Part shown: positions 1 through 6,125 of the stretch, in pieces | Numbering within the stretch: the stretch's first letter is position 1 | Layout: each line of letters starts with the position of its first letter | From: Flavobacteriales bacterium | GTDB lineage: Bacteria; Bacteroidota; Bacteroidia; Flavobacteriales; Parvicellaceae | Length of the DNA: 9,763 bases | Direction: 5' to 3' | NCBI GenBank assembly: GCA_014239715.1 | Contig: JAAZYJ010000137.1 | Coordinates: 1 to 9,763 of the forward strand | Notes under the pieces: model-generated | The model's database searches: none | What the model was told of the DNA's origin: nothing | Seen by the model: the letters and a program-made list of their open reading frames with translations, nothing else | Program-made: the position numbers and the translations under genes

Positions 1-1142
1 CCGATCTTGTGACCCCCAGTAATGTTCCCAAATGCTCCGCCGGCACCGTAACCACAATCTGACCCTCCACTGTTTCCACAGGAAAAAACCTGGATCAGCG
101 CCGGATTGTTACTGATCTCATCATCGACTTGTTCCGTGAGCGATGTATAGCCGTCATTGCATCCATTTCCATAAGATGAATTGAAGATCATCACCTGATC
201 ATTCTGATGCAACGTTACTGTATTGGGCAAAGCAGCATCGTATTGCCTGACATGGATGAATGCTCCCGGTGCCATCCCCCTCATAGTAGGGTCTAAATTC
301 CCAGCTCCACCCAGAATACCAGCAACCATATCGCCATGACCTCCTGTAAGGTCCCCGGTCACATCCGATTGCTCAGTGCGGCCCGTAAAATCAATATGCG
401 GTCCAACAAAACCATCGTCATTTACCGCAACTGATACTCCTGATCCGTCATAATTTCGACCACCAGCAAACTCCTGGCTTAACATATTGGCTCTATGCAA
501 TGTTCTCCCCAGATCATGTTCAGGCTCTCCGGGTTCAGGCGCAAGGTCAACATAGCGAACAGATAGGTGGTCGGCTATTTCTTCTATTTCAGCCATTATA
601 ACATTCGCATAGATCAAATTAGCGTGTTCTATGATCTGCGTTACATCGATCAGATCACTTAACTTATTTGAGATCAAAGACACATCAAGGTCTTCGTAAA
701 CCTTGATCACAACTTCCAGTTTCTTTTTGTTTTCTTGCCAACCTGAAGTTTGCTCCACTCTCAACCTTTGAAGCACCTTCATTTGCAATGGAAGCTCAGC
801 TACACTCCACACACCTAAGCCTGACAAAGTGCCGGACGTCACATGAATAGGTAGGCTTACAACATAAGCGTTGTATGGCACATACTCCTGCAATTGTATG
901 CCCAATTCTTTACAGGTTTCATGTCTAGCTGCAGTCGGGACTTCTCGAAACTGAATCAATCGATGCGCAATGCCTTCCCTTCGTTCAGCAGACGAAAACT
1001 GCTGTTCGATAGTCAGAAAATTTTCCGTAAGGCGGAGCTCACCATAGTCCAGTAAAATCGGCTGAACGGAATGCTGACTCACTGCATTGCCAGCGGTTAA
1101 TACCAACAACAATAAGAGGGCTACAATATGATACTTGCGCAT
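1..1142 (-). CDS. Secreted S8 (subtilisin-like) serine peptidase, C-terminal part outside window
   Basis: I translated 380 residues from ATG at 1142 to the left edge without a stop. The protein starts with a basic n-region and a Leu-rich core (MRKYHIVALLLLLVLTAG), a probable Sec signal peptide ending near residue 22. Residues of about 23-220 look like a propeptide. The peptidase domain then starts: Asp242 in VAVNDDGF matches the S8 catalytic Asp, His269 in GGHGDMVAGI the catalytic His, and Asn357 in FSCGNSGG the oxyanion-hole Asn. The catalytic Ser should lie further left, outside the window. Cys328, Cys355 and Cys363 could form disulfides, fitting export. The His motif is HGDMVAG rather than the usual HGTHVAG. 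Family assignment rests on the motif order and spacing; the substrate is unknown. Many Bacteroidota proteins of this kind carry a C-terminal type IX secretion signal, but that region is not visible. It follows trhO on the same strand, with its own candidate promoter. Confidence 0.88.
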   Translation of the reverse strand, partial: MRKYHIVALLLLLVLTAGNAVSQHSVQPILLDYGELRLTENFLTIEQQFSSAERREGIAHRLIQFREVPTAARHETCKELGIQLQEYVPYNAYVVSLPIHVTSGTLSGLGVWSVAELPLQMKVLQRLRVEQTSGWQENKKKLEVVIKVYEDLDVSLISNKLSDLIDVTQIIEHANLIYANVIMAEIEEIADHLSVRYVDLAPEPGEPEHDLGRTLHRANMLSQEFAGGRNYDGSGVSVAVNDDGFVGPHIDFTGRTEQSDVTGDLTGGHGDMVAGILGGAGNLDPTMRGMAPGAFIHVRQYDAALPNTVTLHQNDQVMIFNSSYGNGCNDGYTSLTEQVDDEISNNPALIQVFSCGNSGGSDCGYGAGGAFGNITGGHKI

Positions 1143-1162
1143 AGAGGTCTTTAGTTAAAAAC

Positions 1163-1190
1163 GAAAAATAGGTATTTTAATGCTTAACAA
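1163..1190 (-). promoter_or_regulatory. Candidate promoter of the S8 peptidase gene
   Basis: On the minus strand TTG (1190-1188) is followed after 17 bases by TATTTTTC (1170-1163), one mismatch from the Bacteroidota -7 element TAnnTTTG. The 17-base spacing is within the range known for Flavobacterium promoters. The ATG is 20 bases downstream of the -7 element. It is the only candidate in the window with both elements at an accepted spacing, but its -7 box is imperfect. Confidence 0.45.
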
Positions 1191-1269
1191 GTTGAAAATA
1201 CTTCTTTTCTGTTAGCTACGGAGAATGCCTTTTTCGAAATTCGTTTCAAATTAAGTCAGCACAATGCTA

Positions 1270-1315
1270 TTTAAAAGATCGGACCTATTTTTTGAACTTG
1301 AGCTGTTCCGATCTT
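1270..1315 (-). terminator. Terminator-like hairpin overlapping the end of trhO
   Basis: A perfect 9-base inverted repeat pairs 1275-1283 (AAGATCGGA) with 1307-1315 (TCCGATCTT). On the minus strand one arm lies in the last codons of trhO, the TAG stop is in the 23-base loop, and the second arm is followed by TTTTAAAT. The stem is good, but the loop is long and the T-tract short. On the plus strand the same hairpin is followed by CC and six T, so it has a bidirectional shape, although no plus-strand gene lies upstream. It would separate trhO from the S8 peptidase gene. Confidence 0.4.
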
Positions 1316-2316
1316 CCTTTTTTAAAGATCTTATTGCTCACAACCTTTCCTTTTCTCAAGACCTTTTGTTTTTCGAATGGTAAAGCACTGATCTCCTTGC
1401 ATTCATCAGAACAACATGTATCCATCTTTTCTTGGCACTTAGGGCACTGAATAAATAGCAAGTGACAAGCTTCGTTAAAGCAATTAACGTGTGAATCCCA
1501 CGGCTCCCCGCATTGGTGACATTGAGAGATCACCTCGTCAGAAATCCTTTCAGCCCTTCGATGATCGAATACAAAATTCTGACCCATAAATTTATTTTCC
1601 AGTCCTTCGTCCTTCACCTGCCGAGCATACTCGATTATTCCTCCTTTGAGTTGATATACATTCTTAAAGCCTTTATGCTTATAGTAAGCACTTGCTTTCT
1701 CGCAACGAATTCCACCGGTACAATACATCACCAGGTTCTTGTCTTCCTTGTGACCCTTGAGATCTTCTTCAATGAGATCAAGTGAATCTCTAAACGTGTC
1801 TACATCCGGAGTAATTGCTCCTTTAAAATGACCAATTTCACTCTCATAATGATTTCGCATATCAACAAGAACAGTATCTTCTGATTCAATTATTTGGTTG
1901 AATTCTCTGGCATCGAGATGGACACCTTTTTCCGTTACATCAAATGAATCATCATTTAAACCATCTGCAACGATCTTGTCTTTAACTTTTACTTTTAGCT
2001 TAAGGAAAGACTTATCGTCTTGTTCAACTGCCACATTAAGTCGTATTCCATTAAGAAATGAAATATCATATAAATGATCTTTAAATTTTTCAAAGTCCGG
2101 TGCTGGAACTGAAATCTGCGCATTAATTCCTTCGTTGGCGACATAGGTACGGCCTAGTATCCCCAATTTATCCCAATCAATAAACAGATTGTCTCTGAAA
2201 AGCTGTGGATTTTGAATTTGTGCGTACTGATAGAAAGAAACGGTGATTCTTTTTTCACCAGCCTCATCGATTAATTTCGCTCTTTCTTTCGCACTTAATT
2301 TATTGTACAGTTGCAT
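1285..2316 (-). CDS. trhO: tRNA uridine(34) hydroxylase TrhO (rhodanese-domain protein, YceA/UPF0176 family)
   Basis: The 343-residue product matches the usual TrhO/YceA length of about 350. It has the three parts of the family: an N-terminal acylphosphatase-like domain (about 20-125, with GRTYVANEGINAQISV), a rhodanese domain (about 130-235) with active-site Cys199 in YCTGGIRCEKA, and a cysteine-rich C-terminus. The last part holds nine Cys between 266 and 306, starting CHQCG and including CPKC, likely a metal-binding or structural element. In Escherichia coli TrhO makes 5-hydroxyuridine at the wobble position of certain tRNAs by an oxygen-dependent route, a first step toward further U34 modification; the same cytoplasmic role is inferred here. 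The ATG at 2316 is the natural start, with the -7 element TAAATTTG 31 bases upstream and no Shine-Dalgarno sequence. It is 109 bases behind tex on the same strand but seems to be transcribed separately. Confidence 0.93.
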   Translation of the reverse strand: MQLYNKLSAKERAKLIDEAGEKRITVSFYQYAQIQNPQLFRDNLFIDWDKLGILGRTYVANEGINAQISVPAPDFEKFKDHLYDISFLNGIRLNVAVEQDDKSFLKLKVKVKDKIVADGLNDDSFDVTEKGVHLDAREFNQIIESEDTVLVDMRNHYESEIGHFKGAITPDVDTFRDSLDLIEEDLKGHKEDKNLVMYCTGGIRCEKASAYYKHKGFKNVYQLKGGIIEYARQVKDEGLENKFMGQNFVFDHRRAERISDEVISQCHQCGEPWDSHVNCFNEACHLLFIQCPKCQEKMDTCCSDECKEISALPFEKQKVLRKGKVVSNKIFKKGRSEQLKFKK

Positions 2317-2347
2317 GCTATACTAACGTTTTTAAGATTGAACAGGG

Positions 2348-2355
2348 CAAATTTA
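2348..2355 (-). promoter_or_regulatory. Candidate -7 promoter element of trhO
   Basis: TAAATTTG is an exact match to the Bacteroidota -7 consensus TAnnTTTG and ends 31 bases upstream of the trhO ATG, predicting a 5' leader of about 25 bases. No TTG lies 17-23 bases upstream, so the -33 element is weak or absent. A hairpin at 2372-2388 lies directly upstream. Confidence 0.5.
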
Positions 2356-2370
2356 AGCATTTCACACAAA

Positions 2371-2388
2371 GAGCTAACACCGTTAGCT
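2371..2388 (-). terminator. Hairpin between tex and trhO, possible tex terminator
   Basis: AGCTAAC and GTTAGCT form a perfect 7-base stem around a 3-base loop (2372-2388), 38 bases after the tex stop. On the minus strand it is followed by CTTTGTGTG, a poor T-tract, so termination would be inefficient. It lies just upstream of the trhO -7 element, so an operator role for trhO is an alternative. Confidence 0.4.
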
Positions 2389-2425
2389 TCAATATCTCTA
2401 TAACTCTACGCGTTGACCAGGTCGG

Positions 2426-4546
2426 TCATTCAGATAACAATCTGAATCCGATCCGACTTCGTTTGACATCAATTTCAAGGACTTCTACTTCTACATGTTC
2501 GTGTAAAGTCACTACTTCGTTCGGGTCGGATATAAACCTGTCTGCCATATTCGAAATATGGATCAAGCCATCCTGCTTGACACCAACATCCACAAAACAA
2601 CCGAAATTCGTAATGTTGGTAACAATACCGGGCAGTCTCATCCCGGCTTTCAGATCTTGGATCTTGTGAATCCCTTTTTCAAATTCAAATATCCGCGCCT
2701 TCTTTCTTGGGTCCCGACCCGGTTTTTTAAGCTCATCAACAATGTCTTGTATTGTTGTCAAACCAACATCATCACTGACATAATCCGAAAGCGCTAACGC
2801 GTCTAGTGCATGATCATTGCCAATAAGGTCTTGTATGGATAGGTCCAGGTCTTTACTGAGCCGCTCTACCAGTTCGTACCTCTCCGGGTGAACAGCTGAA
2901 TTATCCAAAGGGTTATCACCACCAGAAACCCGCATAAATCCGGCACACTGCTCATACGCTTTAGAGCCCATACGAGAAACACCCAACAGCTCAGCTCTAC
3001 TTTTATAGGGTCCTTCTTCTTCCCGGTGTTTGACGATACAATCAGCAAGAGCAGGGCCAACACCAGACACATAATTCAATAAATATTTTGACGCTGTATT
3101 CAGATCTACACCTACGGAATTCACACAACTTTCAACAACGGTGTCCAAACTTTCTTTCAGCATTTTTTCATCAACATCATGCTGATATTGACCAACACCA
3201 ATACTCTTAGGGTCGATCTTAACCAATTCAGATAAAGGGTCCATGAGCCTTCTTCCAATAGAAACAGCTCCTCTTACCGTTACATCATATTGGGGAAACT
3301 CCTCCCTTGCCACCTTACTTGCAGAATATACTGAGGCGCCGTCTTCGGACACAATGAACACTTGCAGGTTTCTTGAAAATTTGATCCTTTTGACCATCGC
3401 TTCCGTTTCCCTGGAAGCGGTTCCGTTTCCAATTGCAACGGCATCCACATTGTACGTTTCGACCAAATTAGAAATTTTACTCATCGCCTTACCTTTTTGG
3501 TTCTGAGGTGCATGAGGATACACATTTTCATTGTACAACAGGTCGCCCTTTTCATCCAAGCATACAAGCTTACATCCTGATCGAAACCCCGGATCAACTG
3601 CCATTATCCGCTTTTGACCTAAGGGAGCAGCAAGAAGTAGTTGACGCAAATTTTTCACAAAGACATTGATCGCTTCTTTGTCTGCTTTTTCCTTTGACCT
3701 GTTCCTCATTTCGTTTTCCAGTGAAGGTCTCAACAGTCTTTTGTACGCATCTTTGATCGCTTTTTTTATCTGCGAAGAGCTTTTAGTGCCTCCCTTTACA
3801 AAGAACCGCTCCATTTTCTCGATCGCTCCAGCTTCAGGTGGCAATAACGACAGTTTCAGAAAACCCAGCTGCTCACCTCTTCTTAATGCCAGCATTCTGT
3901 GAGACCGGCATTTGTTCAAAGATTCAGAGTAGTTGAAGTAATCCTTGAACTTCTCCCCCTCTTCTTCCTTTCCCTTGATCGGCTTCGAAACAACCACTGC
4001 CTCTCGTTCGAAAAATCTTCTCAATGATTTTCTCATTGCTGCATTCTCACAAATCCATTCTGCCACGATGGATCTGGCTCCTGCCAACGCATCCTCTACC
4101 GATGTAACTTTGTTTGTGATGAATTTTCTTGCTCTTTCCTCAACCTCATTTTCTTTCTGTGCCATCAGTATCTTAGCCAATGGCTCCAGTCCATTTTCTC
4201 GTGCCACGCTGGCCTTTGTCTTCCGCTTTTTCTTGAATGGCAGATACATATCTTCAAGTGCGTTCAGATCAATAGCAGCAACAATTCTTTCTGACAGCTC
4301 GTCGGTTAGCTTGTCTTGAGCTTTAATACTCTTAAGGATAGCTTCTCTTCGTTTATCCAATTCTATTAACCTGGAAACCTCATTTTTAATCTCTCCGATC
4401 TGAACTTCATCCAGCCCTCCGGTAGCCTCTTTTCTATATCTCGAAATAAAGGGTATCGTTGCTCCACCATCCAAAAGGGCGATGGCATTCTCAGCTTGCC
4501 ATTGCTGTATGCTGATTTGCCTGGCTATTAATTCAGTCCTGTTCAT
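2426..4546 (-). CDS. tex: Tex family S1-domain RNA-binding protein
   Basis: The product has 706 residues from ATG at 4546, close to the usual 700-780 of Tex. Domains in order, counted from that ATG: the Tex N-terminal helical region (1-190, with FISRYRKEATGGLDEVQI typical of the family); a YqgF/RNase H-like domain starting near 312 (RIMAVDPGFRSG); a helix-hairpin-helix region around 485-545 (LNYVSGVGPALADCIVKHR); and a C-terminal S1 RNA-binding domain from about 632 to the end (GIVTNITNFGCFVDVGV and DGLIHISNMADRF). Tex is a conserved cytoplasmic nucleic-acid-binding protein related to eukaryotic Spt6 and linked to transcription and RNA metabolism; its exact job here cannot be read from the sequence. 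An in-frame GTG at 4552 would add two residues, but its first base is the last base of the -7 element, so it should not be transcribed. The last codons form a hairpin (2428-2447). Confidence 0.95.
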   Translation of the reverse strand: MNRTELIARQISIQQWQAENAIALLDGGATIPFISRYRKEATGGLDEVQIGEIKNEVSRLIELDKRREAILKSIKAQDKLTDELSERIVAAIDLNALEDMYLPFKKKRKTKASVARENGLEPLAKILMAQKENEVEERARKFITNKVTSVEDALAGARSIVAEWICENAAMRKSLRRFFEREAVVVSKPIKGKEEEGEKFKDYFNYSESLNKCRSHRMLALRRGEQLGFLKLSLLPPEAGAIEKMERFFVKGGTKSSSQIKKAIKDAYKRLLRPSLENEMRNRSKEKADKEAINVFVKNLRQLLLAAPLGQKRIMAVDPGFRSGCKLVCLDEKGDLLYNENVYPHAPQNQKGKAMSKISNLVETYNVDAVAIGNGTASRETEAMVKRIKFSRNLQVFIVSEDGASVYSASKVAREEFPQYDVTVRGAVSIGRRLMDPLSELVKIDPKSIGVGQYQHDVDEKMLKESLDTVVESCVNSVGVDLNTASKYLLNYVSGVGPALADCIVKHREEEGPYKSRAELLGVSRMGSKAYEQCAGFMRVSGGDNPLDNSAVHPERYELVERLSKDLDLSIQDLIGNDHALDALALSDYVSDDVGLTTIQDIVDELKKPGRDPRKKARIFEFEKGIHKIQDLKAGMRLPGIVTNITNFGCFVDVGVKQDGLIHISNMADRFISDPNEVVTLHEHVEVEVLEIDVKRSRIGFRLLSE
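2428..2447 (-). repeat. Perfect inverted repeat spanning the last codons and stop of tex
   Basis: ATTCAGAT and ATCTGAAT form a perfect 8-base stem with a 4-base loop, covering the end of the tex coding sequence and the first base of its TGA stop (read on the minus strand). No T-tract follows, so it is not a classical terminator; it may protect the transcript 3' end, or be chance. Confidence 0.45.
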
Positions 4547-4551
4547 TAGCA

Positions 4552-4559
4552 CAAATGTA
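4552..4559 (-). promoter_or_regulatory. Candidate -7 promoter element of tex
   Basis: TACATTTG is an exact match to TAnnTTTG and ends only five bases before the ATG at 4546. A start site the usual few bases downstream would fall at or next to the ATG, giving a leaderless or nearly leaderless mRNA. No TTG is present at 17-23 bases upstream. This element decides the start codon, since it excludes GTG 4552. Confidence 0.5.
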
Positions 4560-4651
4560 TAAGAATGAGCATGAGTTACTAAGTAAATGAAGCGCCAATT
4601 ATTCCTTGACGGATCAAGACGTACTACTTATCGAATCGAAGCGAGTTGAGT

Positions 4652-5959
4652 CTACTTGTTGTAAAGCAAAAGAACTTCCTCTATTGCATCACTGTGAACC
4701 AGCTGAGCTAATTGAATTCCGGTCAGGTCATACGTGAACAAATTATTGGATTCCACGCAATAAAGCACGTTGCTCACTTTATCGAATAGCAGCTTAGTAA
4801 AGCTATGACCGGATTCAATTTGAATCAGACTATTCGAAGAATAAGTGTAGTGATAAAGGCCGAGCTCATGAGAAATGATCACTTCGTTATTATTTTTTCT
4901 GTAAGAGTCGTAAACTCTACCTGTTGGCATTCCATGCGGCTCCCAGAAATAATTACCACTGTAGCCATAAATGTGCAGGTGCGCCTGATTTCCAGGGTCG
5001 TTGCTGAATACGAACAGCTCATCATCATTTCGTATCTCCCAAGACACAATATCGTTGCCAAAAGAAATGGACTGATCCAACACGCCGCTGCCCGGATGAT
5101 ATACGCCCATTGCATGTGACGCAGAGCTCAAATGTCTTTGTTCAACAACTATCTTTCCGTTCCACAAAAAGAAATCATCAGGAGCATGATCGTTCGGCGA
5201 ATTGACCTCGCTTCCTATAGTGCCACTTTGACCATAAGACAATACTTTTCCCGTTGTCGTAGTAACATATATCAACCCATCTGAACCTTCCTTTATTTTC
5301 CCATAATATGGAAGCGGCGGATTACCCGGGTTATCCTTAAACCACAACGTGTCAACAAAACCAGGATGGTAGGCTACCAGCCCATCACTTTCAGCACCTA
5401 CAGTATGCAAATACTGATGGTATGAATTGACGGCGGCGCCACCGTATTCAGATTGAAAGGTATGGAACGGAACGATCGAACCTGTTGTAAAACTCGACCA
5501 CTCCTGCTCGCCTGCTACAGAGGAGCTAACTAAAAACATATTGTTCATCTCGAGGGGAGCACCGGTAACATGAATTTCTCTGTAAGCTGATTTTTCATTT
5601 ACCCCATCATAGGCCCATACTTTAATATAATACAAGCCCGATTCCAAATGAATGTCTTCCAGATAAAATGATTCTGAAACTGCAGCTTCTTTCGAGGTGG
5701 GACTGATAGCAATGATGGGAACAACACTACTGAAATTCTCGTCCTGAAGATCTACAGTAATCGCTACTAATCTGTTTTCATCGCTTACACTTGCCGCAAC
5801 GGAAACAAAGTCAAATACATTGAATCCGGCCATGTAAACCGGAGAAGTGATCTGTACCACCGGAGGTATGTTGTCGGTTCTTTTTCTACACCCTACAAAT
5901 ACCATTGTAAGCATCATAAAACTCATCAAATATTTTACACTTTTTCTTCTCAACCTCAT
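4652..5959 (-). CDS. Predicted lipoprotein with Ig-like and beta-propeller-like regions, function unknown
   Basis: The 435-residue product starts with a strongly basic n-region (MRLRRKSVKY), a hydrophobic core and FVGC, a lipobox-like site that would make Cys24 the lipid-modified first residue of the mature protein. Residues of about 31-133 (PPVVQITSP start, then alternating short strands and YYIKVWAYDG) resemble an Ig-like or cadherin-like module. Residues of about 140-435 have a repetitive beta pattern with motifs such as LVAYHPG, MGVYHPG, HIYGYSG and LYHYTYSS, suggesting a beta-propeller; this is inferred from pattern, not a family match. No catalytic motif was seen and I do not recognise the gene. 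After Cys24 come basic residues (RKR), unlike the acidic signal that directs many Bacteroidota lipoproteins to the cell surface, so it may stay in the periplasm. It is transcribed divergently from dnaB from its own -7 element. Its downstream flank (4553-4651) holds only a weak 5-base hairpin. Confidence 0.8.
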   Translation of the reverse strand: MRLRRKSVKYLMSFMMLTMVFVGCRKRTDNIPPVVQITSPVYMAGFNVFDFVSVAASVSDENRLVAITVDLQDENFSSVVPIIAISPTSKEAAVSESFYLEDIHLESGLYYIKVWAYDGVNEKSAYREIHVTGAPLEMNNMFLVSSSVAGEQEWSSFTTGSIVPFHTFQSEYGGAAVNSYHQYLHTVGAESDGLVAYHPGFVDTLWFKDNPGNPPLPYYGKIKEGSDGLIYVTTTTGKVLSYGQSGTIGSEVNSPNDHAPDDFFLWNGKIVVEQRHLSSASHAMGVYHPGSGVLDQSISFGNDIVSWEIRNDDELFVFSNDPGNQAHLHIYGYSGNYFWEPHGMPTGRVYDSYRKNNNEVIISHELGLYHYTYSSNSLIQIESGHSFTKLLFDKVSNVLYCVESNNLFTYDLTGIQLAQLVHSDAIEEVLLLYNK

Positions 5960-5972
5960 GTGAATTGATATG

Positions 5973-5980
5973 CAAATTTA
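5973..5980 (-). promoter_or_regulatory. Candidate -7 promoter element of the lipoprotein gene
   Basis: TAAATTTG matches TAnnTTTG exactly and ends 13 bases before the ATG at 5959, predicting a very short leader. No TTG lies 17-23 bases upstream; TCTG lies 20 bases upstream and could be a weak -33 element. Confidence 0.5.
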
Positions 5981-6025
5981 ACGTATCTTATTAGACGAGC
6001 CAGATAAGAAATACCCAAACATAAA

Positions 6026-6070
6026 TTATTAACACTTGTTGAAAACTGTTATTAACAACATGTTGACAGC
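6026..6070. repeat. Imperfect tandem repeat in the dnaB/lipoprotein divergent promoter region
   Basis: Two copies of TTATTAACA (6026-6034 and 6049-6057) are each followed after two or three bases by TGTTGA (6037-6042 and 6061-6066), a 23-24 base period, about two helical turns. The second copy lies inside a near-palindrome, TGTTATTAACA (6047-6057). The arrangement looks like two protein-binding sites on one face of the helix. TTATTAACA is two mismatches from the DnaA box TTATCCACA, so DnaA binding is possible but unproven. The end nearest dnaB is 40 bases upstream of its -7 element. Confidence 0.45.
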
Positions 6071-6110
6071 TTTAATCCGAGCAATCGATATGATGAGCAC
6101 TTTTTCAACC

Positions 6111-6118
6111 TATCTTTG
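6111..6118 (+). promoter_or_regulatory. Candidate -7 promoter element of dnaB
   Basis: TATCTTTG matches TAnnTTTG exactly and ends seven bases before the dnaB ATG. The expected transcription start falls at about 6123-6126, so the mRNA would be leaderless or almost so. No TTG is found 17-23 bases upstream. Confidence 0.5.
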
Positions 6119-6125
6119 ATTTCAC

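Noticed and set aside
1513..1785. 90-codon plus-strand open frame inside trhO
   Set aside because: It is antisense to the rhodanese and zinc-rich parts of TrhO, which are clearly coding.
3945..4319. 124-codon open frame on the plus strand inside tex
   Set aside because: It lies antisense within a well-supported tex coding sequence, its translation is Ser/Phe-rich as expected from the antisense of Lys/Glu-rich helices, and it has no promoter or family motif.
4605..4618. CTTGA/TCAAG hairpin downstream of the lipoprotein gene as a terminator
   Set aside because: The stem is only five base pairs and is followed on the minus strand by GAATAATT, with no T-tract; too weak to call.
5960..6125. Replication origin next to dnaB
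   Set aside because: Only two DnaA-box-like sites with two mismatches each are present, there is no run of consensus boxes or clear AT-rich unwinding element, and no dnaA or dnaN gene is in the window.
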